From positions 1 through 9,146 of the forward strand of contig DHJN01000231.1 in assembly GCA_002404345.1 (NCBI GenBank): a stretch of DNA of 9,146 nucleotides, written 5' to 3'. This stretch comes from Actinobacteria bacterium UBA4719 (GTDB lineage Bacteria; Actinomycetota; Actinomycetes; Actinomycetales; Dermatophilaceae). Made by a program: the position numbers and the translations under genes. A model generated the notes under the pieces. The model saw only the letters and a program-made list of their open reading frames with translations, was not told the origin of the DNA and searched no databases. Below are positions 1 through 5,834 of the stretch, in pieces (positions within the stretch are counted from its first letter, which is position 1; each line of letters opens with the position of its first letter).

Positions 1-2
1 GC

Positions 3-146
3 GGCTGGCCGGCCGGGTACTTGACGGCCACTACACCTGGCCTGGAAGCCGGCGTGCTCGATCTCATCGAGGGCACCGGCCCCTGGATCGCGCCCTGGGA
101 GCCCGGCCCATCACAGGTCGAGAACGTCGCCCGCCGAGTCCACTGA
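3..146 (+). CDS. C-terminal end of an unrecognised protein, cut by the window edge
   Basis: An open frame runs from the window edge to a TGA at 144-146 and gives the last 47 residues of a protein that begins upstream. Most codons end in G or C, as in real genes of this region. The tail is rich in Gly, Pro and Trp (GTGPWIAPWEPGPSQVENVA) and ends in RRVH. No family could be recognised from so short a piece and no function is proposed. It points towards the ABM-like gene on the opposite strand, and the gap between them holds a perfect 8-bp inverted repeat that could end both transcripts. Confidence 0.5.
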   Translation, partial: GWPAGYLTATTPGLEAGVLDLIEGTGPWIAPWEPGPSQVENVARRVH

Positions 147-228
147 CAGCAGACGTTCACTGTTGCGGAACCGGCGGCGATGCGACGCCAACACAGGCGA
201 GCGGATAGGTCGGGGAGCGAAGCGTTTT

Positions 229-253
229 CCCGGTCAAGGGCCCGATGACCGGG
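229..253. terminator. Inverted repeat between convergent genes, candidate bidirectional terminator
   Basis: The arms CCCGGTCA (229-236) and TGACCGGG (246-253) are perfectly complementary over 8 bp and enclose a 9-nt loop. The repeat lies in the 266-bp gap between the + strand gene ending at 146 and the - strand gene ending at 413. No clear U-tract follows on either strand, so it would be a hairpin-only terminator of the kind common in high-GC actinobacteria. The rest of the gap (147-412) shows no convincing gene. It could instead be a protein-binding palindrome. Confidence 0.4.
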
Positions 254-412
254 CAAGGATCCAGATACGAGGCCCCGGGCTCTTCTTGAGAGTGCAGTGA
301 CGAACATGGCCCTCGGAGAAGTCGAGATCCATGCGCACGACCCTCCCGCACCCCGGCCAGGCGGGCAAGCCACCGGGATGACGGAAGGGTGACGAGTGGG
401 ACGGACGTCGGG

Positions 413-1036
413 TCAGACCAGCTCGGGCACCCTCAGGTGGTGGAAAGCGAGCTCGCACTCGATGACGTCCACGAACTCGATCCCGGTCTGCTCGGCCATC
501 TTGGCCCGCTGCTCGGCGCCGAACTCCCGGTTACCCTCGACTGTGGCCATGCTGTCGAAACTGACCGTGCCGCAGAGCATCCCGGCCTCACGGTTGATGA
601 GCATGCTCGCGCTGCAGAATCCGTCCTGGTTCTCCAGGAGCGGCAAGACATTGGTCTTGAACGCATCCACCGCGGCGTCCAGCTGACCCGCCGGTGGGCG
701 AGCCCACGTGACACGAGCGCAGGCCCCGGCGGGCGACTCGTGGTCACGGTGGAACATCGCAATCTCCCACTCCTGAACCTCGAGGCCGTCCGCGCCCAGG
801 GTATCGAGCAGGCGCTGCCGGACGGGCTGGAGTTGGTCGTTGCTCGCGCGCATGGCCTCTTCGGAGTCCCACGAGCTCGTGGCGATGTAGCGGCCGCTCG
901 ACCGGTCGACCAGCAGGGACAAGCCTATGCAACCGCGGATGTGCGTGATCATCGACATAAGCTCGTCGCTGACCAGCGCGATGCCGTCATCGATTCGGTC
1001 GGGCTGGGCCATGATGGTGGTGGAGCGTGCGTACAC
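413..1036 (-). CDS. Two-domain antibiotic-biosynthesis-monooxygenase-like (ABM) protein
   Basis: The product is 207 aa if translation starts at the GTG at 1036, chosen because AAGGGAGGTG lies six bases upstream. An in-frame ATG at 1012 would give 199 aa but has no ribosome-binding site at proper spacing. The protein looks like two related ferredoxin-like units in tandem. Residues about 32-96 carry RGCIGLSLLVDRSSGRY, then SSWDSEEAMRAS and an EWEIAMFH strand. Residues about 135-200 repeat this order with DGFCSASMLINREAG, SFDSMATVEGNREF and ECELAFHH. This arrangement fits dimeric alpha/beta barrel ABM-type proteins, in which a fused pair can replace a homodimer. Such proteins include cofactor-free monooxygenases and haem-degrading enzymes, but many have no known activity. 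No substrate can be inferred. It stands alone on this strand. Confidence 0.75.
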   Translation of the reverse strand: MYARSTTIMAQPDRIDDGIALVSDELMSMITHIRGCIGLSLLVDRSSGRYIATSSWDSEEAMRASNDQLQPVRQRLLDTLGADGLEVQEWEIAMFHRDHESPAGACARVTWARPPAGQLDAAVDAFKTNVLPLLENQDGFCSASMLINREAGMLCGTVSFDSMATVEGNREFGAEQRAKMAEQTGIEFVDVIECELAFHHLRVPELV

Positions 1037-1042
1037 GGCCCA

Positions 1043-1048
1043 CCTCCC
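1043..1048 (-). promoter_or_regulatory. Shine-Dalgarno site that sets a GTG start
   Basis: The - strand reads GGGAGG here, six bases before the GTG at 1036. It supports the longer 207-residue product of the ABM-like gene over the internal ATG at 1012. Confidence 0.65.
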
Positions 1049-1057
1049 TTCAGAAGA

Positions 1058-1080
1058 GGCGACGCCCCAGCGGCGTCGCC
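1058..1080 (-). promoter_or_regulatory. Perfect 9-bp inverted repeat just upstream of the ABM-like gene
   Basis: GGCGACGCC (1058-1066) and GGCGTCGCC (1072-1080) pair perfectly around a 5-base loop. The repeat ends nine bases before the Shine-Dalgarno of the ABM-like gene on the same strand, so it lies in the likely 5' untranslated region or promoter. As DNA it has the form of a repressor operator. As RNA it would be a very GC-rich stem next to the ribosome-binding site, able to affect translation or act as an attenuator. On the - strand TCTTCT follows, which is not a proper U-tract. Which role applies cannot be told from sequence alone. Confidence 0.5.
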
Positions 1081-1175
1081 GGCACTTCCTACTCTCGACC
1101 CGAACCCCCTCGCCAGGCAATCCCCCAACCGGGCGAACGGCGAGAGGTGACAGGCGAACAGCGCCTACCCGGAGG

Positions 1176-1421
1176 TACTCACCCTTCCGGACGCCCGAGA
1201 TCGCGAACACCGACGAGGCGACGTCGGACTCGATGCCCGCAGGGCTGCGCTGGTTCGCAGAGAACCAGCCCTTCACTGCCTTCATCGAGACGCTGCGTGG
1301 ACTTCTCACGGGCGCCCCGATCGGTAACAGCGGACTGCTCACCGTGACGTGGTGCGTCGTCATCGCACTAGGCGGATACCTGTGGGCGCGGGCACTGTAC
1401 ACACGCAATTCCACACGTTAG
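1176..1421 (+). pseudogene. Relic of an ABC-2 type transporter permease (DrrB-like), C-terminus only
   Basis: The last 62 codons (from the ATG at 1233 to TAG at 1419-1421) match the end of daunorubicin-resistance-type ABC-2 permeases. They show MPAGLRWFAENQPFTAFIET, then LRGLLTGAPIGNS, a hydrophobic segment LLTVTWCVVIALGGYLWA and a basic tail. Full permeases of this family have about 250-280 residues and six membrane helices; only the last helix and the loop before it remain. Just upstream (about 1176-1232) short matches to the preceding conserved segment can be seen in more than one frame, which suggests small deletions. No ATPase partner gene is present. This is an inactive remnant of a drug or lipid exporter. 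It lies antisense to the upstream region of the ABM-like gene. Confidence 0.7.
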
Positions 1422-1595
1422 GCAGCCGGCGGCGTGCTGTTCAGCGGCTCGGTTCTCGGTACCCAGCAAAAGGCGCCGCAAGCGGAACGGTCTACGGGTG
1501 CGGGTGCGGGTGCGGGTGACCACGGTCCGCAGCCTGGACGGGCGTTGACCGGATCTTCGTTTGGGGATCCGCTTGCGGCACTCCGTGCAGGTCAT
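1368..1595 (-). CDS. Doubtful small ORF with a CxxC zinc-finger-like N-terminus
   Basis: A 75-codon frame starts at the ATG at 1595 and has GGAGG (1607-1611) upstream, at a long spacing of 11 bases. Its first residues, MTCTECRKRIPKRRSGQR, resemble the start of small zinc-ribbon proteins (CxxC followed by basic residues). An RT repeat then comes from the CGGGTG tandem repeat, and the last third runs antisense to the ABC permease relic. The N-terminal segment lies inside the dispersed repeat, and the second repeat copy (8957-9056) encodes a similar CRKPIRKRSTGQR in the same relative frame but without a usable start. Most base differences between the copies change amino acids in this frame, which argues against coding selection. 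It is more likely repeat sequence than a working gene. Confidence 0.2.
   Translation of the reverse strand: MTCTECRKRIPKRRSGQRPSRLRTVVTRTRTRTRRPFRLRRLLLGTENRAAEQHAAGCLTCGIACVQCPRPQVSA
1478..1581 (+). repeat. Dispersed repeat, copy 1 of about 100 bp
   Basis: The segment starts with CCGCAAGCGGAAC and ends with TTCGTTTGGGGATCCGCTTG followed by CGGCA. The same order of motifs occurs at 8957-9056. The last part (from GCGTTGACCGG on) matches the second copy at about 41 of 46 positions. The middle is more diverged and contains the CGGGTG tandem repeat, which explains most of the 8-bp length difference. It lies between a pseudogene and a convergent gene. Single motifs from the same family also occur near 5846, 8062 and 8140. 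Confidence 0.5.
1495..1518. repeat. Tandem hexamer CGGGTG, four copies
   Basis: Four exact copies of CGGGTG stand in a row inside the first copy of the dispersed repeat. The second copy of the repeat lacks them, so they probably arose by slippage in this copy. Confidence 0.8.
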
Positions 1596-1670
1596 CGAAT
1601 CATGGTCCTCCAAGCAACGAGGTCCACTTCGGTGGTGCTGAGGACCTGAGTCCGCAGTTCTCCCCGGGTC

Positions 1671-1685
1671 AGGCGCTAGGCGCCT
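1671..1685 (-). terminator. Short hairpin after the coiled-coil gene, weak terminator candidate
   Basis: AGGCGC (1671-1676) and GCGCCT (1680-1685) form a 6-bp stem with a 3-base loop, starting 18 bases after the stop codon of the - strand gene that ends at 1704. No U-tract follows. A second small structure, CCAC-TTCG-GTGG at 1624-1635, lies further downstream. Confidence 0.35.
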
Positions 1686-1703
1686 CGGCGTCGCTCGCTC
1701 CCG

Positions 1704-2561
1704 CTACGGGGACGAACCTTGCCGGCGCTGCATTGCATCCTCCGACCGGCGCGACGCCTCCCGAAGGGCCCGGTTGGCTCTATCCAAGTCTCCGCTTTGC
1801 GACTCGCGATGCTCCTGTTCCCGGCGCGACCGCTCGACCTCAGCCTTATCCAACTCCGCACGTAACCTATTGATGAGCGATGCGGCGTCCCGGACGGCGG
1901 TTTCGGCGCGGTCGGCGACGGCTTCGGCCCGTTTTTGGCTATCCGCAGCCTCGTGGGCGTCAGCTCGTGCTCGCTGCTCGTCGCGCTCAGCGCGGTACCC
2001 CTGATCCGCTCGCCGCCGTTCGGCCGACGAACTCTTTGCGGTATCGGCGGATGGCGAGTCCGGCGACGGCTTGGCTGACTTGGTGGACTCTGTCGGTGGG
2101 AACCCCGTGCTTTGGAGGGTATCGGTGAGACGGCCGGCGCTGAGCTGCTCGGCGGCGCCTTCATCAGCGAGCGCTGCATGGAGGGTGTCTTCCACGCCAC
2201 GGGCGGTGTCCTGGCTGACCTTGCGCCCGGCCGCGTTGGCCAGTGCCTTGACCTGCAGCATCAGGGCGTTGACGAGCTGGTGTTGCCGCTTGCCCAGCTC
2301 GCGCAGCTGGTCACCGTTGAGGGCAGTTGCCTCGCGCAATGCAGCGCCGAGATCGAGAAGCGGCTGAACCTCGTCGGAGTGCTCTCGAACCAATTGGTTT
2401 GCGAGCCACGCCGCGGTGCTTGGCTTGCCCAGGTGGTGGATCGCAGCGGCCAGCTGCTTGTCGCCGATAGCTTTGGCCTCCTTCTCGCGAGCGTTGCGGG
2501 CGGCGGTGAACTCCTCGGGGGGCAGCGAGTACAACTCGTCGGCGACGCTGTTGATGTCCAC
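1704..2561 (-). CDS. Conserved actinobacterial coiled-coil protein of unknown function
   Basis: The product has 285 residues with a GTG start at 2561; AGGA lies seven bases upstream. The N-terminal part (about 1-150) begins DINSVADELYSLPPEEFTAA and continues RNAREKEAKA and KPSTAAWLANQLVRE. This signature recurs in many actinobacterial proteins annotated only as hypothetical. Residues about 150-187 form a Ser/Pro/Lys/Asp-rich linker. Residues about 188-280 are dominated by Ala, Glu, Arg and Gln in helical heptad style (for example LINRLRAELDKAEVERSRRE), so a long coiled coil is likely. No signal peptide, membrane segment or catalytic motif is visible, which points to a cytoplasmic structural or interaction role, by inference only. 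It is transcribed divergently from the protease operon across a 411-bp gap. Confidence 0.8.
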   Translation of the reverse strand: MDINSVADELYSLPPEEFTAARNAREKEAKAIGDKQLAAAIHHLGKPSTAAWLANQLVREHSDEVQPLLDLGAALREATALNGDQLRELGKRQHQLVNALMLQVKALANAAGRKVSQDTARGVEDTLHAALADEGAAEQLSAGRLTDTLQSTGFPPTESTKSAKPSPDSPSADTAKSSSAERRRADQGYRAERDEQRARADAHEAADSQKRAEAVADRAETAVRDAASLINRLRAELDKAEVERSRREQEHRESQSGDLDRANRALREASRRSEDAMQRRQGSSP

Positions 2562-2972
2562 GACTCCATCCTGCCTTGGAACGTCTTGGGCGCGGTCGGG
2601 TCGGGTCTGGTCGCAGGGGCGTCATTCGGGCGTTGCTTGAGGCGCATCGGAGCTAGCGGTCGGGTCAGTTGGGGATCGGCAACCGGCGCAGGCCCGACGA
2701 GCGCACGGACTAGATGCACGACCCGTCGCGCCAAGCCACCGAACTACTCCTCACCCAGCCGTGCCCGGCCAAGCATCACCGAGGTTCGCGCACCCGACCC
2801 GCTCAGGACGCAAATTGCCGCCGCGAAGCCGGAATGTGAGTTTGATGAGTCAGTTTGCCCTTGTTGCCAGCCTGGAAAACCTGCCATTCTGGGGCTGCCC
2901 AGGCATCTCAGGAGGTCGCTACCGGCGACCGGCTGCGGTGACTGGCACACCCAACGTAGAGAGGGACCTTCG
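2562..2972. other. 411-bp divergent intergenic region
   Basis: This gap separates the 5' ends of the coiled-coil gene (-) and the protease operon (+), so it should hold both promoters. No convincing gene is seen; the open frames crossing it are antisense or unsupported extensions. A 6-bp inverted repeat GGTCGC-TACCG-GCGACC lies at 2914-2930, 42 bases before the protease start, and could be an operator or a leader hairpin. AGGAGG at 2910-2915 overlaps it but no start codon follows at usable spacing. A well-matched -35/-10 pair for the protease could not be picked out. Confidence 0.5.
2961..2966 (+). promoter_or_regulatory. Shine-Dalgarno site of the protease gene
   Basis: GAGGGA lies six bases before the ATG at 2973. 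It fixes the start of the protease, although the frame stays open far upstream to position 2112. Confidence 0.6.
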
Positions 2973-4031
2973 ATGACGAACCGCAACCCCTTGGCCTGCA
3001 TCCTCCCGCCAGTGCTCCTTGAGCAGATCGCTCGCAACGGCACGGATGAGCAGCGCGGTCGAGCCCTCGACACACTCTCGGTCGACTCTTCGCTGCGCGC
3101 CGCGAGGCTGGCTGGCGGTCTCACACGGCCCGTGGGGGCACCGAGCGCCCATGCACTGGACACCGCCGAGGAAGAGCCACAGCGCAGCATCTACACAGCC
3201 AACGGCACCGAGACCCAGCCCGGGACGCTCGTGCGCATCGAGGGCCAGGGTCCCAGCGGAGACGTCGACGTCGACGAGGCCTACGACGGCCTCGGCGACA
3301 CGTTCTACTTCTACCGGGACGCCTATGGCAGGGACTCGATCGACGACGAGGGCCTGCCGCTGGCCGCGACGGTCCACTACGGTGACCGCTACGACAACGC
3401 GTTCTGGGACGGCTCGCAGATGGTGTTCGGTGACGGAGACGGTGAGTTGTTCAACCGGTTCACGATCTCCCTCGACGTGATCGGCCACGAACTCACCCAC
3501 GGCGTGACCGAGGACGAGGCGGGCTTGATCTACTTCCGCCAGTCCGGTGCCATCAACGAGTCGGTCTCCGACGTGTTCGGGTCGCTGGTCAAGCAGGTCA
3601 AGCTCGGGCAGACCGCGGACCAGGCGGACTGGCTGATCGGCGAGGGTCTGCTGACCGACCAGGTCAACGGGGTGGCCTTGCGGTCCATGAAGGCCCCTGG
3701 CACGGCATACGACGACCCGGTCCTGGGCAAGGACCCCCAACCGGCACACATGCGGGACTACGTGAAAACGATGAAGGACAACGGTGGGGTGCATATTAAC
3801 TCGGGCATCCCCAACCATGCCTTCTATCTGGCCGCCGTCGCGCTGGGTGGCAACGCATCGGAGAAGGCGGGGCGGATCTGGTATGACGCGCTGCGTGACC
3901 CCAAACTCAGGCCCACCGCCCGCTTCGCGACCTTCGCCCGCACGACGGTCCGGGCCGCCCAGCACTCCTTCGGTTCCGACGAGGTAGCCGCAGTCACCGA
4001 CGCCTGGCGGCAGGTGGGGGTGCTCCCCTAG
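2973..4031 (+). CDS. Protealysin-type M4 (thermolysin family) zinc metalloprotease
   Basis: The 352-residue product is close to the length of protealysin precursors (about 340). There is no signal peptide. The protein opens with a short propeptide carrying CILPPVLLEQIA (residues 9-20), the Pro-Pro motif that marks protealysin-like precursors, and the propeptide probably ends near residue 70. The catalytic domain has HELTH (His172, Glu173, His176) and, 24 residues after the first His, Glu196 in GAINESVSD; this is the same spacing as thermolysin His142/Glu166. The proton-donor region GGVHINSGIPNHAFY has His274. All zinc and catalytic residues are present, so it should be active after propeptide removal. 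Known relatives act inside or outside the cell without classical export and some affect host invasion. The predicted inhibitor gene follows directly, which suggests activity inside the producing cell must be controlled. The start at 2973 is set by the Shine-Dalgarno and by the propeptide motif. Confidence 0.93.
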   Translation: MTNRNPLACILPPVLLEQIARNGTDEQRGRALDTLSVDSSLRAARLAGGLTRPVGAPSAHALDTAEEEPQRSIYTANGTETQPGTLVRIEGQGPSGDVDVDEAYDGLGDTFYFYRDAYGRDSIDDEGLPLAATVHYGDRYDNAFWDGSQMVFGDGDGELFNRFTISLDVIGHELTHGVTEDEAGLIYFRQSGAINESVSDVFGSLVKQVKLGQTADQADWLIGEGLLTDQVNGVALRSMKAPGTAYDDPVLGKDPQPAHMRDYVKTMKDNGGVHINSGIPNHAFYLAAVALGGNASEKAGRIWYDALRDPKLRPTARFATFARTTVRAAQHSFGSDEVAAVTDAWRQVGVLP

Positions 4032-4360
4032 TGGCAGGCACACACGGTCGGGCTCGGGTCAGGTTGGAACGAAGCGGAGGCTTCGCCGGCATCACGCTGC
4101 GCACAGACGTCGACAGCGACGACCTGGACGAGGAGGAGCGGCAGACGTTCGCCGACCTGCTGGCCAGGGCCGACACCGAGTCCCTGCCTTCCAAGGCTGC
4201 GCCCCGGCCCGGGCAGGCCGACCGCTTCCAATACGACTTGTCAATCGACGTCGCCGGCCAACACTACGACCTCAGCTACGGCGAGGACAGCATGCCCGCC
4301 CAGCTCAGGCCCCTGGTGGACCGGATGGTCGAAATGGCTCGGAGACCACCGAAGCAATGA
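4031..4360 (+). CDS. Emfourin, predicted proteinaceous inhibitor of the M4 protease
   Basis: The 109-residue product starts with a GTG at 4031 that shares one base with the TAG stop of the protease (TAGTG), and a G-rich stretch at about 4012-4020 can serve as ribosome-binding site. The N-terminal strand RVRLERSGGFAGI (about residues 9-21), the DLSIDVAGQHYDLSYGED strand pair (about 69-86) and the final PLVDRMVEMARR helix match the emfourin family. Its founding member, from Serratia proteamaculans, is a high-affinity inhibitor of protealysin encoded beside the protease gene. Family knowledge and the one-base overlap both suggest that the pair is made together and that the inhibitor keeps the protease silent in the cytoplasm. 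Binding to this protease is inferred, not seen. Confidence 0.87.
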   Translation: MAGTHGRARVRLERSGGFAGITLRTDVDSDDLDEEERQTFADLLARADTESLPSKAAPRPGQADRFQYDLSIDVAGQHYDLSYGEDSMPAQLRPLVDRMVEMARRPPKQ

Positions 4361-4588
4361 CCTCGGCCCATAACCGATTGGTGCCGATTCGGTGCCACGG
4401 GAGTGTGTCGGCAGGATTCGGCCATGCCCAGCCGTCAGGGCTCGATTGACCCCCCAGAGACTTCGAACCAAGCACCGGGAGACGTTCCGCAATCGGGACG
4501 GCGGACGTTCGACAAAACACGACCGCACATGCCGAAAGTCGCACGTTCGTGCCTGACGTCTGCAGGCCGAGCAGTCGAGTGAGTCCCC
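4361..4588. other. Convergent intergenic region with weak hairpins
   Basis: The gap lies between the 3' ends of the emfourin gene (+) and the cupin gene (-). It holds an imperfect direct repeat (CCGATTGGTG / CCGATTCGGTG, about 4375-4396) and two small adjacent inverted repeats: GCACG-TT-CGTGC (4541-4552) and GCCTG-ACGTCTG-CAGGC (4551-4567). Either could form a weak terminator, but none has a U-tract. No gene is seen here. Confidence 0.35.
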
Positions 4589-4942
4589 TTAGACGGTTGA
4601 CGGACCAAGCGGATCGTTAGCGAGACTGGCGCCGTTGGCAGGGTTGGGCTCCTTCAGTTCGACGAAAATCACATGCGTGTCGGTGTCGCCGATATTGAGG
4701 CCTGAATGCTCCTGTGCATCGAGCCACCGCACTGAACCAGCGTTGATCTCGACGTCGACCTCTCTGCCGCCGGAGGCGAGCCTGCGGTTGAAGGAACTCA
4801 GCGTGTACATGACGCTGTCAGGGTGCACATGAGGCGTGGTGCCCTCGCCGGGCTTGTCTAAGTACTCCAAGACTCGGACGCGATCGTTCTCGAAAATCAC
4901 CTTGTATAGGTCCGGGTTCGACGTGGTCGGGTCCAGATTCAT
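4589..4942 (-). CDS. Small single-domain cupin protein
   Basis: The 117-residue product has one cupin fold. Motif 1 lies around residues 32-55 with GEGTTPHVHPDSVMYTL (His38 and His40). Motif 2 lies around 79-96 with EHSGLNIGDTDTHVIFVELK (His79 and His90). These His residues could bind a metal ion, but the usual motif-1 glutamate is not obvious, so metal binding is only possible. Small cupins of this kind serve as dioxygenases, isomerases or ligand sensors, and no substrate can be named. The ATG at 4942 is the only start in the frame because a TAG stop lies 12 bases upstream. GAGGGA abuts the ATG with no spacer, which is poor for ribosome binding, while a good promoter sits exactly where a leaderless transcript would need it. 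It seems to be a single-gene unit. Confidence 0.8.
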   Translation of the reverse strand: MNLDPTTSNPDLYKVIFENDRVRVLEYLDKPGEGTTPHVHPDSVMYTLSSFNRRLASGGREVDVEINAGSVRWLDAQEHSGLNIGDTDTHVIFVELKEPNPANGASLANDPLGPSTV

Positions 4943-5250
4943 TCCCTCATTCTAGAGCCCGTGATTGTCGGCGTCATCGGCCTCGCGTAGGAGTATTGCC
5001 TGGCCGCGTGGCCTGCGGTCGGAACCTTCGGTCTTGCCGCCGGCTGACTACGCGGCGCGTCACATTTACTGTTTTGCAAGAGAGGCAAGCCCGGCGGCAA
5101 CATACGCATCTGCCGCATTTCGCGCGGTGTCACCGGCGCCTCACCTGCCGTTGCAAGGTGACGTGGCCGGGTGTCTTGTAACGGAGCCGTCCCGGTGGCC
5201 GATCGTCCTGCGGGATGCTTGAGTCGACGACGGGCACCGGCAGGCCGCTG
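4943..5250. other. Intergenic region between the cupin and the toxin gene
   Basis: This 308-bp gap follows the toxin gene and precedes the cupin gene, all on the - strand. No gene is convincing. It contains the cupin promoter at its left end and an inverted repeat TCACCT-GCCGTTGCA-AGGTGA at 5141-5161, about 90 bases after the toxin stop codon, which may be a weak terminator. A smaller pair TTGC/GCAA lies near 5075-5090. Confidence 0.35.
4949..4977 (-). promoter_or_regulatory. Candidate leaderless promoter of the cupin gene
   Basis: On the - strand ATGACG (4972-4977) is one base off the TTGACG -35 box, the spacer is 17 bases, and TAGAAT (4949-4954) fits the TANNNT -10 box. Exactly six bases separate the -10 box from the ATG, so transcription would begin at or next to the start codon and give a leaderless mRNA. 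Confidence 0.55.
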
Positions 5251-5526
5251 TCAAAGATTGCGATAAACCGTGCTGCGATGGGCGACCCGCAGTGCGAGAA
5301 CCACGAGTTCCGCGTCTTTGACCGTGTAGACAACCCGGTAGTCACCGACCCGGATCCGCCAGAGGTCTGGATATCCGACGAGAGGTCTTGCGCCGCTCGG
5401 TCGCGGGCCGACGCTCAAGGCGTCGATGGCCTTGACGATGCGGCGCGCTGCTGGCTTGTCGAGCTTGGTCAGCTCTTTGAGAGCCTTGGGGTCATATTGG
5501 ACGGTGTAGGGCCCAGGTGCACTCAC
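5251..5526 (-). CDS. RelE/ParE-superfamily toxin
   Basis: The 91-residue product has the size and order of a RelE-like toxin: an early helix YDPKALKELTKLDKPAARRI (about 11-30), then GYPDLWRIRVGDYRVVYTV (51-69) and the final strand VLALRVAHRSTVYRN (77-90). The basic and aromatic residues Arg57, Arg59, Arg64, His83, Arg84 and Tyr88 fit the mRNA-cleaving site of RelE-type toxins, which cut mRNA in the ribosomal A site; the ParE fold is similar and acts on gyrase. The RVAHRSxVYR ending favours the RelE branch. The GTG start at 5526 overlaps the antitoxin stop codon by four bases (GTGA), so translation is coupled and the antitoxin is made first. All expected segments are present, so the toxin appears intact. 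Confidence 0.88.
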   Translation of the reverse strand: MSAPGPYTVQYDPKALKELTKLDKPAARRIVKAIDALSVGPRPSGARPLVGYPDLWRIRVGDYRVVYTVKDAELVVLALRVAHRSTVYRNL

Positions 5527-5801
5527 AGCCCGAGTGCCCGAGCCGCCTCATCTGCCGGGACCGCCGCCGTACGGCCTGCCTCGAGGTCGGCCAGCCGCTC
5601 GAGAGCGATCCGACCGTCTTCGAGGTCGATCATTGCTTCGTATTGCTCGACGAGCTCGGCTGGCACAATCGCAGCGGCGCGCTGTTGATTGCGGCCACGG
5701 GTGACGTAGGTAATCTCACCACCGAATGCAGCCCGGTTCACGGCGTCGGAGAAGTGATCCCTCGCCTGGCTGACGGAAAGTTCGGTCAAATCTGTGCTCA
5801 T
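5523..5801 (-). CDS. Phd/YefM-family antitoxin
   Basis: The 92-residue product starts at the ATG at 5801. A TTG at 5828 would add nine residues but has no ribosome-binding site. Residues 1-50 form the Phd/YefM DNA-binding fold, with LSVSQARDHFSDAVNRAAFG followed by the strand EITYVTRGRNQQRAAAIVPA. The acidic, Ala/Leu-rich tail (about 52-92) is the helical part that wraps around the toxin. In this family the antitoxin, alone and with the toxin, represses its own operon. An 11-bp palindrome lies upstream in a suitable place. The gene is first in the operon and overlaps the toxin gene by four bases. Confidence 0.9.
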   Translation of the reverse strand: MSTDLTELSVSQARDHFSDAVNRAAFGGEITYVTRGRNQQRAAAIVPAELVEQYEAMIDLEDGRIALERLADLEAGRTAAVPADEAARALGL

Positions 5802-5807
5802 GCCTAC

Positions 5808-5834
5808 ATTATGCGCCAGGTACGCCAACTTGGC
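5808..5834 (-). promoter_or_regulatory. Candidate promoter and operator of the toxin-antitoxin operon
   Basis: On the - strand CATAAT (5808-5813), one base off TATAAT, ends exactly six bases before the antitoxin ATG, consistent with a leaderless transcript. Upstream of it a palindrome GCCAA-G-TTGGC (5824-5834) would cover the spacer and -35 area, where an autorepressor should bind. No good -35 box is seen. Confidence 0.45.

Noticed and set aside
389..1150. 253-codon open frame on the + strand
   Set aside because: It is the antisense of the ABM-like gene. The - strand product has recognisable repeated domains and a good Shine-Dalgarno, while this frame has no family features.
1418..1427. GTTAGGC, matching the integron core-site pattern GTTRRRY
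   Set aside because: A 7-base match is expected by chance. There is no partner core site, no attC-like fold and no integrase, and the cassette-like genes differ in orientation.
2112..2972. Upstream extension of the protease frame to a 639-residue protein
   Set aside because: The extension runs antisense through the coiled-coil gene, has no protease-related sequence, and the Shine-Dalgarno and propeptide motif fix the start at 2973.
2845..2976. 43-codon open frame from an ATG just upstream of the protease, ending over its start codon
   Set aside because: No Shine-Dalgarno at usable spacing and no protein features. The overlap with the protease ATG is probably chance.
2919..4043. 374-codon open frame on the - strand
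   Set aside because: Antisense shadow of the M4 protease, a common effect of GC-rich codon bias.
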